From positions 1-23,255 of the forward strand of contig CAIQJW010000234.1 in assembly GCA_903872255.1 (NCBI GenBank): a stretch of DNA of 23,255 bases, read 5' to 3'. Under the pieces are notes generated by a model. That model was not told where the DNA came from. It worked only from the letters and a program-made list of their open reading frames with translations, and did not search any database. Positions 14,429-22,324 of the stretch are shown piece after piece. Numbering within the stretch: position 1 is the stretch's first letter; every line of letters begins with the position of its first letter. A program made the position numbers and the translations under genes. This stretch comes from an uncultured delta proteobacterium (GTDB lineage: Bacteria; Desulfobacterota; Syntrophorhabdia; Syntrophorhabdales; Syntrophorhabdaceae).

Positions 14429-16694
14429 TATGTCTCGATTCTATTTTGATAATCCGGGAAAAAGTTCCCTGATTCCATAGCTGTTTAACGCCCTTGCCGC
14501 GCCACACATAAAAATATCTGTTCCCTGCCTGTTTCCACAGGGTAATATCGCCTTCCTGGGGACTTGGAGCGATGAGAAGGAACAGATAATCTTTTACCAC
14601 ATCTTTCAAAGAACCTTCAATAAATTCGTACATTTTTATACCAGGCATCAGCCTTTGATTGATGCTCCTCACCGTTAAATTATCGACCTTTACGCCCGGA
14701 TCGGTCTCTATCTCGATGAATTCATAAAAACTCTCGATCCCGACGGGAAGAGCATCGGTCAGGATTATCTTCGGCAGCGGATGATATTTTCCCTTTGTCC
14801 TTATCACTATCCCGGACGCCTTGATGGCCCGCACAAGAATACTCATTGTATCGAGGTGGCCGATATACCGCGCGTCCCCATATTTGCCGTAGCGAAACGT
14901 GACCTTATTCGGGGCTGACTCGGCGACAACTGACCCGCCGATATCATTGCCGGCCCTCACCGTTACGGGCTCCATCTTCATTTTGGATGCCAACCCGTCA
15001 TCCCGGCTGCACTCAAGGCCGCAGCCTGCACAGCCGTTCAGGCAATCTTCGGTCATATCCCCGCATTCGGCCCTCTTGAGTTCCTCCCCGAGAAAGAGCG
15101 TGTCAAAACCCATATCCACCACATCCCAGGCCAGTTTCCCATCCATAGCGATAGAGCCGGTATATGTCTTCATATCCATGGAATTTTCCTCGAACCATTG
15201 CCGGTATGGCTCGAACGAGAAGAATTCCCGCCATGCCTCGAGACGGACATTCCGCCCATGAAGATATTCGAACAATGGCGACAGCTTTTCGTCTGCCCGC
15301 GCGATAATTCCCTCGATAATACTGACGGAGGTATCACGATACCGGACGCGCACGCCCGTTTTTTTCAGGGAATCCTTTATAAGCATGATCTTATCGTTGA
15401 GGACACTTTCGTCATCCATTGGAAGCCATTGGAACGGGGTGTGAGGTTTCGGGGTGAACGGCGAGACCGACAGATTAATATCGAAGCCCGCTGCCCGGAA
15501 CGGGGCGATAACATCGCGGATCGAGCTGAGGTCGTCTTCGGTTTCCCACGGAAAACCCACCATGACGTACAGCTTCAACCGGCGCCACCCGAGCGCCTTG
15601 AGTTGCGGCAGTTGCATCACCAGGTCTTCAACATCAATATCCTTGTTGAGGCGGCGGCGCAGGTGAGCGGCCGGCGCCTCGAGTGCAAATGTGAACCCCG
15701 TACGCGCCATCTGGCCCATTGCCGCTATCTCATCATCGCCGATACTCCCGATCTTGAGAGACGGCAGACTGACCGAAAGCCCGTTGTATTTTTTTCTTGC
15801 ATAGTCGATCACATCGAAAAGATGCCGGTAATCCCCCGAACTCAACGATAAAAGGGATATCTCTTCATACCCCGTATTGTGAAGCCCTTCATCGATAACC
15901 GCCTTAACGGCATCGAAAGACCGTTCACGGTACGGCCGATACCCGAAACCTGCCAGGCAAAACCTGCACCCGTTGCCGCACCCGCGAGATATCTCAATAT
16001 TAAGCCTGTTGTGGACGCTGTCGACGGCCGGTATTGGAGGCCGGACCGGATGAAACGCCCTGTCAAGGTCTTTGACATAGAGTCTTTTTGCCGTTGGTGA
16101 ATATGCCGAATAAACCCCTTCCTGCCTCGACAGTTCGGTTATGATCTTCTCGCGCTTCTCGCCCGCCATATCACGGTACACCGTAAGTATCGAAACTATC
16201 GCTTCATCACCTTCGCCGGCGACGATTATGTCAAAAAAAGGTTCATACGGTTTCGGGTTGAGCATTAACGGCCCCCCGCCGATCACGATCGGGTCCGTTC
16301 CCTGACGCTCTGCCGAACGTATCTTCACACCGCCAAGAGAAAGCATGTTCAGCACATTGGTCACATTAAGCTCGTATGTCACAGAGAAGCCTATGAGGTC
16401 CATTGCCGAAAGGGGAGTTTTCGATTCAAGGGTGGTTAAGGGTGTCCCTGTCTTCCTCAGGTGCTCTTCCATGTCTGCCCAGGGGGCGAAACATCTCTCG
16501 CACCACACGCCGTCGATCCCGTTCGAGATCTCATAGAGAAGAAACAGGCCGTAATATGACATTGCTATCTCGTAAATATCCGGGTAGCACAGGGCGAAAC
16601 GTACCTTTACGTCCTTCAGGTCTTTCCTTACGTGGTTCGGCTCGCACCCGATATATCGGGCAGGTCTCATTATATGTCGGGGAATGTCTATCAT
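14415..16694 (-). CDS. TIGR03960 radical SAM protein fused to DUF2344
   Basis: This 759-residue protein has an N-terminal B12-binding-like region (about 1-215, with VIGGGPLMLNPKPYEPFFD), a radical SAM domain whose [4Fe-4S] cysteines are C239, C243 and C246 (CGNGCRFC), a Cys-rich patch near 565-580 (CLNGCAGCGLEC) that could hold a second cluster, and a C-terminal DUF2344 (TIGR03936) domain beginning around FRYGKYGDARYIGHLD. The substrate is not known to me. Genetic linkage to RNase G is widespread, so a role in RNA or ribosome modification is suspected, but that is inference. There is no clear Shine-Dalgarno before the ATG. Confidence 0.92.
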   Translation of the reverse strand: MIDIPRHIMRPARYIGCEPNHVRKDLKDVKVRFALCYPDIYEIAMSYYGLFLLYEISNGIDGVWCERCFAPWADMEEHLRKTGTPLTTLESKTPLSAMDLIGFSVTYELNVTNVLNMLSLGGVKIRSAERQGTDPIVIGGGPLMLNPKPYEPFFDIIVAGEGDEAIVSILTVYRDMAGEKREKIITELSRQEGVYSAYSPTAKRLYVKDLDRAFHPVRPPIPAVDSVHNRLNIEISRGCGNGCRFCLAGFGYRPYRERSFDAVKAVIDEGLHNTGYEEISLLSLSSGDYRHLFDVIDYARKKYNGLSVSLPSLKIGSIGDDEIAAMGQMARTGFTFALEAPAAHLRRRLNKDIDVEDLVMQLPQLKALGWRRLKLYVMVGFPWETEDDLSSIRDVIAPFRAAGFDINLSVSPFTPKPHTPFQWLPMDDESVLNDKIMLIKDSLKKTGVRVRYRDTSVSIIEGIIARADEKLSPLFEYLHGRNVRLEAWREFFSFEPYRQWFEENSMDMKTYTGSIAMDGKLAWDVVDMGFDTLFLGEELKRAECGDMTEDCLNGCAGCGLECSRDDGLASKMKMEPVTVRAGNDIGGSVVAESAPNKVTFRYGKYGDARYIGHLDTMSILVRAIKASGIVIRTKGKYHPLPKIILTDALPVGIESFYEFIEIETDPGVKVDNLTVRSINQRLMPGIKMYEFIEGSLKDVVKDYLFLLIAPSPQEGDITLWKQAGNRYFYVWRGKGVKQLWNQGTFSRIIKIESRHNDGI

Positions 16695-16708
16695 TTTAAA
16701 TACCGTGA

Positions 16709-16771
16709 ATCGTGAATCGTGAATCGTGAGGGAAATGAGGTTTTTACACCTTACGATTTACGATTTACGAT
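16709..16771. repeat. Second heptamer-built inverted repeat, after the phosphohexomutase gene
   Basis: The left arm (16709-16731, units of GTGAATC) and the right arm (16749-16771, units of TTACGAT) pair over 23 positions without a mismatch if three G-U pairs are allowed on the + strand, with a 17-nt loop. On the minus strand, the direction of the flanking genes, those three become A-C mismatches. The left-hand tandem array extends to 16704. The repeat abuts the stop codon of the phosphohexomutase gene and fills the 76-bp gap to the TIGR03960 gene. The architecture matches 4127-4231 although the heptamer sequence differs. Confidence 0.85.
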
Positions 16772-18126
16772 CAAAATTTCTTCTTTATCCTTTCCACATC
16801 TTCCATAACAATGTTCTGTATCCGGTCGAGGGCTTCGGGTGTGTCTGCTTCAAATCGCAGAACAAGTATGGGCTGGGTATTTGAAGATCTCACGAGTCCC
16901 CACCCGCCATCGAAAGTTGCACGGACTCCATCCGTGTCTATGATCGGGTATTTTGCCCGATAGAGTTCAGTCAATTCACGGACTACTTCGAATTTCACGT
17001 TATCGGGACAATCCACGCGCATCTCGGGGGTCGAATATGTTTCTGGAAGATCGGCAAGAAATTCCGATACCGGCCTGCCATCCCCCTGCATGATCTCGAG
17101 GAATCGTAACGATGCATATATTGCGTCATCATAGCCGAAGAAACGGTCGGCAAAGAAGATATGGCCGCTCATCTCCCCGCCCATCATTGCATGCGTTTCC
17201 TTCATCTTCTGCTTGATGAGCGAATGGCCGGCCTTCCACATCACGGGCACGCCGCCGCGCTTCGCTATATCATCAAAAAGATTTCTCGAACATTTTACCT
17301 CGGAGATAAATGTCCCTCCCTTGTGCTCCTTAAGGATCTGCCGCGCAAAAATAAGCGTGAGGTAATCACCCCGGATGATGCCGCCTTTTTCATCAACAAC
17401 CCCGATCCTGTCCGCATCCCCGTCATACCCGATCCCGACATCGGCCTTTTCCCTGAGGATGGTGTCACGCAGCGTCACGAGATTCCCTTCTACGGTCGGG
17501 TCTGGAAAATGGTTCGGAAAATGGCCGTCCATTTCACAAAACACTTCGGTGACATCCTGGCCGAACTCCCGCATTATGGGTGCAGCTATCACCCCGCCCG
17601 TACCGTTGCCCGCATCAATGACCACCTTGAAAGTCTTTCCGATACTGATATTCGAGCGCAGGTAACCGTAATAATCCTTTACTATATCGGTGTATTCTCC
17701 GTACGAACCCTTGCCTGTTATATATTTTCCGGCTTCAATTATCTTTCGCAGATCCTGTATTTTTTCGCCATAGATGGTCGACTTACCAACGGCAACTTTA
17801 AAACCATTCATGGTCGGCGGATTATGGCTGCCCGTGACCATGATGCCGCCTTCGACATCAAGATTAAAAAGCGAGAAATAAAACAGAGGCGTCGGAGCAA
17901 GACCGATATCCGTGACATCAAGACCGCTTCCGGTCATCGATTCCACCAGGATATCCCTGTAATGCCCGGAACTCAAGCGGCAATCACGGCATATTGATAC
18001 CTTCTTTTTCCCAAGGGACACCATATATGAGCCAAATGCCCGACCGATATCGCGTACAACGTCATCCGTCAGGTCGCGCTTTACGTCTCCCCTGATGTCG
18101 TATTCCCTGAATATTTCCGTATTCAT
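16771..18126 (-). CDS. Phosphomannomutase/phosphoglucomutase
   Basis: This is an alpha-D-phosphohexomutase that interconverts hexose 1- and 6-phosphates for sugar-nucleotide supply. The 451 residues show FREYDIRGD at the N terminus, the phosphoserine loop VTGSHNPP with Ser100, the metal loop YDGDADRIGV (Asp235, Asp237, Asp239), the sugar-binding loop GGEMSGH, and the phosphate-binding RSSNTQPILVLRFEA near the end. These fit the AlgC/ManB PMM/PGM group; sequence alone does not decide the preferred sugar. AAGGGG lies 7 nt before the ATG. Confidence 0.94.
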   Translation of the reverse strand: MNTEIFREYDIRGDVKRDLTDDVVRDIGRAFGSYMVSLGKKKVSICRDCRLSSGHYRDILVESMTGSGLDVTDIGLAPTPLFYFSLFNLDVEGGIMVTGSHNPPTMNGFKVAVGKSTIYGEKIQDLRKIIEAGKYITGKGSYGEYTDIVKDYYGYLRSNISIGKTFKVVIDAGNGTGGVIAAPIMREFGQDVTEVFCEMDGHFPNHFPDPTVEGNLVTLRDTILREKADVGIGYDGDADRIGVVDEKGGIIRGDYLTLIFARQILKEHKGGTFISEVKCSRNLFDDIAKRGGVPVMWKAGHSLIKQKMKETHAMMGGEMSGHIFFADRFFGYDDAIYASLRFLEIMQGDGRPVSEFLADLPETYSTPEMRVDCPDNVKFEVVRELTELYRAKYPIIDTDGVRATFDGGWGLVRSSNTQPILVLRFEADTPEALDRIQNIVMEDVERIKKKF

Positions 18127-18214
18127 TACAATTCCCCTTACAGAATTTGTGCTGTCGCAACACCCGGACCGGTGCCTTTACCAGGCAGAAAATTCACAGC
18201 CCTTTATATGCAAA

Positions 18215-18502
18215 TTAATTGTGAGGAGCGGCTTGCACCGCCGGAGTAAACACCGGTTTTTCCTTCAGAAGCTCTATCATCGTGAGAGCGTTTCTGGCTG
18301 CTTTTGATGTACGCCGTGCAAAGGATTCCATCGTTTTGCGGGAGGGCATTGAATGACAGGTATAGTTCACTTCGAGGGTCTTGAACCCCAGCGTATTGAC
18401 ATAATACAGCAGCATGTCCTGTTTTTTTGTCCGCGACGGATAGACCCCGCCTATCCAGTCATCAAAAGAAAAGCCGCTTGTTCCGATCAATATTTCGCCC
18501 AT
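18215..18502 (-). pseudogene. DUF72 protein with internal in-frame deletion (95-codon remnant)
   Basis: The start MGEILIGTSGFSFDDW, the segment LGFKTLEVNYTCHSMPSR and SFARRTS match the N-terminal quarter of DUF72 (YecE-type TIM barrel, usually about 240-250 aa). Directly after it comes KAARNALTMIELLKE, which resembles the C-terminal end of the family (AA/V-x-NA-x-x-x-x-ELL). The join is near residues 66-70 (about 18290-18310), and roughly 150 central residues are missing while the frame stays open. A product could still be made but would lack most of the barrel. An in-frame start seven codons upstream (18523) exists, but MGEILIGTSG is the family N terminus. Confidence 0.72.
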
Positions 18503-18512
18503 TAGTTTTAGT

Positions 18513-18541
18513 TTGACAAGCAATTTCTATCTACATAATAT
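18513..18541 (+). promoter_or_regulatory. Sigma-70-type promoter for the LOG-family gene
   Basis: A perfect TTGACA (18513-18518) is followed after exactly 17 nt by TAATAT (18536-18541); an overlapping CATAAT is also present. The predicted start near 18548 gives a leader of about 30 nt before the ATG at 18580. The -35 lies just upstream of the DUF72 start, so the two genes are divergent. Confidence 0.65.
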
Positions 18542-18579
18542 ATGTCAGCGCCCAAAATCTCAAGGCAAAAGGGGAACCG

Positions 18580-19230
18580 ATGGAAAAACAATACGTTATA
18601 GACGATATAAGCCTCAAGGAATCGTGGAGGCTCTTCCATATAATGGCTGAATTTGTCGAGGGGTTTGAAGGCCTTAGCGAGATCAGCCCTGCAGTGACCA
18701 TTTTCGGCAGCGCACGGACCCAGAAGGGCGAGGTGCTGTATGAAAAAACATATGATATTGCGAGACTTTTTGCAAAGAGCTCCTTCAATATAATCACGGG
18801 CGGCGGCGGAGGCGTGATGGAAGCCGCGAATAAAGGCGCCAAGGAGGGAGGGGCAAAATCGGTCGGGATAAACATCGAACTGCCCTTTGAACAAAGACCT
18901 AATCCCTATGCCAATGTCCGTTTGAGCTACCGGTATTTCTTCGTGCGCAAGGTCATGTTCCTCAAGTACGCTGTCGCATACGTCGTCATGCCTGGCGGTT
19001 TCGGCACTCTCGACGAGTTTTTCGAGGCAATTACGCTTATTCAGACAAAGAAGATGAGGCCCTTCCCCGTCATTCTTTACGATACATCGTACTGGCAGGG
19101 GCTCATTGACTGGATGAAAGACCAGATGCTGAACCACAGCAGGATCCTGAAAGAGGATTTCGACATCTTCAAGATCATGGACGATCCCCAGGAGATCGTC
19201 GATTATGTGAAGAGATTTGTAATTCTGTAA
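18580..19230 (+). CDS. LOG-family (TIGR00730) nucleotide 5'-monophosphate nucleosidase-like protein
   Basis: The 216 residues form a Rossmann-like fold with FGSAR (42-46), GGGGGVMEAAN (74-84, usually GGGxGxMEA), the Arg in YFFVRKVMF, and the signature PGGFGTLDE (138-146). LOG proteins release ribose 5-phosphate from nucleoside monophosphates or from cytokinin-type nucleotides. In bacteria a PpnN-like purine nucleotide role is the safer reading, but substrate is not decided by sequence. AAGGGG lies 6 nt before the ATG, behind a good promoter. Confidence 0.9.
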   Translation: MEKQYVIDDISLKESWRLFHIMAEFVEGFEGLSEISPAVTIFGSARTQKGEVLYEKTYDIARLFAKSSFNIITGGGGGVMEAANKGAKEGGAKSVGINIELPFEQRPNPYANVRLSYRYFFVRKVMFLKYAVAYVVMPGGFGTLDEFFEAITLIQTKKMRPFPVILYDTSYWQGLIDWMKDQMLNHSRILKEDFDIFKIMDDPQEIVDYVKRFVIL

Positions 19231-19252
19231 AAATAACGGTTCCCCCACCCAT

Positions 19253-19372
19253 CGTCATCCCGGGGCTTGACCCCGGGATCCAGCGTCTTTATCTTTTTGG
19301 GAATTTTAACCTGTTAAAAATAAAAGGAAAAAGACACTGGATTCCGGCGGATGATGCCCCGCCGGAATGACG
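19253..19372. repeat. MITE-like inverted-repeat element, copy B
   Basis: This is the same design as 8359-8512. The left arm 19253-19290 and right arm 19330-19372 each contain a palindrome (CCCGGGG-CTTGA-CCCCGGG; TTCCGGCGG...CCGCCGGAA) bordered outside by CGTCAT/ATGACG and inside by CCAG[TC]GTCTTT. The core of about 39 nt is AT-rich. The palindromes differ from copy A and between the two arms, while the flanking bases are conserved, so pairing within each arm is maintained. It lies between two convergent genes, where the hairpins could also end transcription from both sides. Confidence 0.85.
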
Positions 19373-19403
19373 GACTGGGGTGGATTCCGCCACCCAAAGG
19401 GTA

Positions 19404-20198
19404 TCAAAGATCAGCAATGACGGGGTGAGACTGGGTTGTTTCCAATTCCAATATATCCAGTTTTCTCGTGAAAATAAGGTACCCGGTATGGGCGATCATC
19501 CGGTCGGTGGGGCGGACACGCTCGGCTACTGTCTTGTATTTCCTTATAAGGATCTCAAGGACCTCTGTATCGCCGTACCCTTCTTCTAGAGTTTTCAGGA
19601 CGTCTGATATTTGATTGGCGGTAGGGACTATCATTCCTATTGGAGCGCTGCCTTTCAGGCATTCCCTTACCTTGCCGAGCACCATCGATGGCTCCCTTAC
19701 GTCAATGAATGCCGCGTCAAATTCCTCACCATCGCACCCGGTAAATTCTTCATGTTGGAGTTCGACGTTGCCCCACTCGCAATAACGTTCCATATTCCGC
19801 TTAGCGTTCCTGAAATGCCTCTCCTCCTGTTCAAACGAAACAACCCGGCCTTGAGGCCCCACAGCATGGGAAAGAATGTACGTATTAGCTCCGCTCCCGG
19901 TACCAACTTCGAGGACATGCGAGCCATTTTTCAGGCCCAGCCGGAAGGCGATGAAAAAACTTTCCTTCGGAAACACGATCTGTGTTTCTCTCTTAAGACC
20001 ATACATGACTATGTCTTCTATGGTAGGTTCAAAGATGTCGTAGTCACCGATCCGGATCCCGTAAGGTTTTCCAATAAGGTCACTGTAGCGGAGCATACCC
20101 CCCTTGCCGTGGAATGATTGGTCGAGTGTAACGCGCTTGAGATATTTTCTGCCGCGCCAGATCAATAATATCAACTGATTGTCTTCAATTTTCCTCAT
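19404..20198 (-). CDS. trmI: tRNA (adenine-N1)-methyltransferase, TrmI family
   Basis: This SAM-dependent enzyme methylates A58 of tRNA. From ATG 20198 it has 264 residues: a small N-terminal beta domain, QIVFPKESFFI (TrmI motif near IIYPKD), the SAM loop LEVGTGSGANT (98-103 core), acidic FEQEE after beta 2, and the catalytic Asp in FIDVREP (Asp166; Thermus has DLMEP). The ATG at 20198 is preferred because AAAGGAA lies 6 nt upstream. A GTG at 20228 overlapping the TonB stop would add ten unconserved residues. It is co-transcribed with the TonB-like gene. Confidence 0.88.
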   Translation of the reverse strand: MRKIEDNQLILLIWRGRKYLKRVTLDQSFHGKGGMLRYSDLIGKPYGIRIGDYDIFEPTIEDIVMYGLKRETQIVFPKESFFIAFRLGLKNGSHVLEVGTGSGANTYILSHAVGPQGRVVSFEQEERHFRNAKRNMERYCEWGNVELQHEEFTGCDGEEFDAAFIDVREPSMVLGKVRECLKGSAPIGMIVPTANQISDVLKTLEEGYGDTEVLEILIRKYKTVAERVRPTDRMIAHTGYLIFTRKLDILELETTQSHPVIADL

Positions 20199-20224
20199 AT
20201 AATTTCCTTTACCATCCGGTAATA

Positions 20225-20932
20225 TCACTGCTTCTTCTCGTGAAGCCTGTACTCTACGGGTAAAACGACATGAAGCCGGACCTGGACCTTCTTTTTGAAG
20301 CTTGTTTTGGCTATGGTGTCCCGGGCATTTTCGTCGAGTATCGAGAAACCCGAGCTGGTGACCACTTTCACGTCATCGGTAGATCCATTTTCACGCACTA
20401 CGAATGAAAGCATGACCCTTCCTTCCCAGCCCATTCTCCGCGCGCGCTCGGGATATGCAATTCCCTGCATTATCGTTTCGCGTATGAAGGAAAACTGCCG
20501 CTCATCGGCGCCGCCCGGCCGTGCATAATTCAGCGTTTTCACATCTCCCGGGCCGCTCCCTGACGATACCGAAGATACATTCCGGTGTGCAGCTGAATCT
20601 CCCGAATGCCCTGCCGGCCCGATGAGCCCGGTATCGATATGGCTTGCCTCATTCTTTGACCCGGGTTCCTTACGGGTGATCAATTCATTGTCCCGGACCA
20701 TATCCTGGTTTCTGGAACGCGAAGTATTTTCCTTCTTTCCCGGCTTTACCTGACCCTTCGGGCGGGCACCGGTGCCTGCCGGGTCATTTCCAACCAGCGT
20801 GACAAAATTGAGGTTTATAGCTATCGGGCCTTCTTTTTTCGCATCTAAAAAAGGGATGATCAATACGGCTGCCACTATTATTCCATGCAGCAGAAAAGAG
20901 AATACGAACGCCCCGCAGCGACCCTCGGTCAT
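20225..20932 (-). CDS. TonB-like energy-transducing protein
   Basis: The 235 residues have a short cytoplasmic start, one TM helix (about 8-30), a Gly/Ser/Lys-rich periplasmic linker (about 50-140) instead of the classical Pro-rich one, and a C-terminal TonB domain (about 150-235: YPERARRMGWEGRVMLSFVV, then SSGFSILDENARDTI). TonB couples the proton-motive force to outer-membrane receptors, but no ExbB/ExbD or receptor is in view, so its partner is unknown. The ATG at 20932 is chosen because GAGG lies 6 nt before it; a TTG at 20944 is the alternative. Confidence 0.88.
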   Translation of the reverse strand: MTEGRCGAFVFSFLLHGIIVAAVLIIPFLDAKKEGPIAINLNFVTLVGNDPAGTGARPKGQVKPGKKENTSRSRNQDMVRDNELITRKEPGSKNEASHIDTGLIGPAGHSGDSAAHRNVSSVSSGSGPGDVKTLNYARPGGADERQFSFIRETIMQGIAYPERARRMGWEGRVMLSFVVRENGSTDDVKVVTSSGFSILDENARDTIAKTSFKKKVQVRLHVVLPVEYRLHEKKQ

Positions 20933-20970
20933 TTCCTGCCTCAAGTAAAAACGTGTCCTTGCATATTTGT

Positions 20971-20999
20971 AATCTATTATAAATACCGGATGTTGTCAA
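20971..20999 (-). promoter_or_regulatory. Sigma-70-type promoter for the TonB-like gene and trmI
   Basis: On the minus strand TTGACA (20994-20999, perfect) is followed after 17 nt by TAGATT (20971-20976, 4/6). A perfect TATAAT (20976-20981) overlaps but is only 12 nt from the -35. The leader to the ATG at 20932 would be about 30 nt. Confidence 0.5.
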
Positions 21000-21045
21000 A
21001 AGTTCTTCACCTGTGGTAAATAAGAGTAACGGTGATCTTACTATT

Positions 21046-21423
21046 ATGACGGCAACGAAAAACCTTATCGGGTGCATAACCCCGCAGGACCAGAAAGAAC
21101 CTCGATGCAAGGATATACATTCTATTGACGGCATATCCATCGAGGGACAGGTCTTTCTTCCCTCGCTTATGCCGTGCTGCGGCCTCTTAGCCCTTCCCTT
21201 CTGGGCGAAAGTTTCCGGTTGGCTTATCAATGAACGGCCCGAAGAAGCCCTTATTACGGTAACCGTCACGCTTTTTGACGCCCGGGATAAAATCCTCGCC
21301 GATTATTCGGATGCTATCGCTGTCGAGGCCGGACAAAAAGGCACCTTTGATGTAAAGCTCCTCGATTTCCAGGAGATCGCGGAGATGTATTCGATCGTTG
21401 TAAGCGATATGGAAATTTCCTGA
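21046..21423 (+). CDS. FxLyD-like beta-sandwich protein of unknown function
   Basis: This is a 125-residue protein from the ATG at 21046, with a GGTGA about 9 nt upstream; a GTG at 21013 would add 11 residues. The C-terminal half reads VSGWLINERPEEALITVTVT, then LFDARDKILADYSD and GQKGTFDVKLLD, the pattern of an FxLyD domain (G-x-[VL]-x-N then a variable strand pair then L-x-x-x-x). The first half contains CC at 'MPCCG' and no signal peptide that I can see. I do not know its function. Its stop is followed directly by a second TGA and then by the Smr remnant. Confidence 0.65.
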   Translation: MTATKNLIGCITPQDQKEPRCKDIHSIDGISIEGQVFLPSLMPCCGLLALPFWAKVSGWLINERPEEALITVTVTLFDARDKILADYSDAIAVEAGQKGTFDVKLLDFQEIAEMYSIVVSDMEIS

Positions 21424-21426
21424 TGA

Positions 21427-21717
21427 GTTAAGCTTCATGGATTATCCATAGAAAGCGCTCGCGAAACCTTTGAGTATTTTTTAAACGAGGCAATAAAGAA
21501 GGGCCTCAAATGCATCAAAGTTATTCACGGACGAGGTCTGAAGTCAAAACGGGCGCCGATAATCAAAGACTATCTGAAAACCTGGATAGTACGGGCTATG
21601 CACCGGAAATGGGTGACCGCCTTCTCAAACGCCATAATGCCCGACGGCGGCCCCGGCGCAACATACATTCTTCTCAGAAATAAACCGGACAAAAAGAGAA
21701 TAACGATAATCGGGTAA
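21427..21717 (+). pseudogene. Smr-domain remnant lacking its N-terminal part and start codon
   Basis: Reading VKLHGLSIESARETFEYFLN, then GLKCIKVIHGRGLKS, MPDGGPGATYILLRN to TAA at 21717, this is a complete Smr domain (LxLHG box, HGRG motif, DGGxGAxYxLL end). Smr proteins of this subtype usually carry about 80-120 residues before the LDLHG box. Here the frame is closed by TGA at 21424, immediately after the stop of the upstream gene, and no ATG, GTG or TTG precedes the LHG box. The nearest ATG (21423) is in another frame and stops at once. The N-terminal part therefore appears deleted at a junction near 21425-21432. Confidence 0.75.
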
Positions 21718-21743
21718 GTAAGGGTTACGACCGTGAGACGTGC

Positions 21744-21779
21744 GGCGTAAGGCTATGGCCTGAAAGCCGGAATGACGCC
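21744..21779. other. Hairpin between the convergent Smr remnant and Nudix gene
   Basis: GGCGT (21744-21748) pairs with ACGCC (21775-21779), and GGCT (21751-21754) with AGCC (21765-21768), around TATGGCCTGA. It sits in the 84-bp convergent gap. No T-tract follows on either strand, so terminator function is only possible. The right side, GCCGGAATGACG, resembles the outer end of the element at 19253-19372 and may be a decayed piece of it. Confidence 0.35.
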
Positions 21780-21801
21780 GAGAAGCGAGCCGGAGACCTA
21801 A

Positions 21802-22227
21802 TTATTCCATCCCCGGCTTTATCCCCGTTGCCGTATACGCGAAGTAATCCTTCAATATCTTTCCATGATCAAATGCTATCGTAGCCGGCAGGTCGTTTAC
21901 CGTAAAGACGGCCGCTTTTCGCGCATCGTCGGCGCCTTTCAGTGTCCCGCTGCCCTCCCCGATGAAAACGACGGAAGCCGTGTGAAACCGGGGGTCGCGG
22001 TCTGGGTCCGAATAAACATGGAATTGTTCGATAAGCCCGACATCCAGGGATGTTTCCTCTTTTGCCTCCCGGATGGCCGCAGTTTCGACGGATTCCCCGA
22101 CGTCAACAAAACCGCCGGGGAGCGCCCAGCCTGGTGGCGGGTTCTTGCGCTCGATAAGAACGATCCCGTTTTGAAACTGTATGATTATATCGACGGTGAG
22201 AAGCGGGGTTATCGGCAGGCTCCGCAT
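21802..22227 (-). CDS. Nudix hydrolase, ADP-ribose pyrophosphatase-like
   Basis: The 141 residues start at ATG 22227 with GGAG 6 nt upstream; a longer open frame to 22296 is less likely. TPLLTVDIII, then IVLIERKNPPPGWALPGGFV lead into the Nudix box at 39-61: G39-x5-E45-x7-R53-E54-A-K-E57-E58-T-S60-L. All metal-binding Glu residues are kept; the usual Gly near the end is Ser60. The ERKNPPxGWALPGG context is typical of small ADP-ribose or nucleotide-sugar pyrophosphatases. Substrate cannot be fixed from sequence. It is divergent from the amidohydrolase gene, with 97 bp between starts. Confidence 0.88.
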   Translation of the reverse strand: MRSLPITPLLTVDIIIQFQNGIVLIERKNPPPGWALPGGFVDVGESVETAAIREAKEETSLDVGLIEQFHVYSDPDRDPRFHTASVVFIGEGSGTLKGADDARKAAVFTVNDLPATIAFDHGKILKDYFAYTATGIKPGME

Positions 22228-22324
22228 TACAATCTCCTTTCTAATGCTGTTAACTACCCAATCCGGAATGACGGCGTTAATGATGTTTACAAACAACCTC
22301 CCATGTGATAATCAACAATCATCT

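Noticed and set aside
17161..17997. Long open frame on + strand (278 codons)
   Set aside because: It lies wholly antisense to the well-conserved phosphohexomutase gene and has no recognisable domain.
18127..18214. Riboswitch or leader element upstream of the phosphohexomutase gene
   Set aside because: Only a weak GTGTTG/CAGCAC palindrome is seen; nothing matches a known riboswitch consensus.
20993..21022. + strand promoter TTGTCA-N18-TAAATA for the FxLyD-like gene
   Set aside because: The -10 matches at only three positions and it overlaps the better minus-strand promoter.
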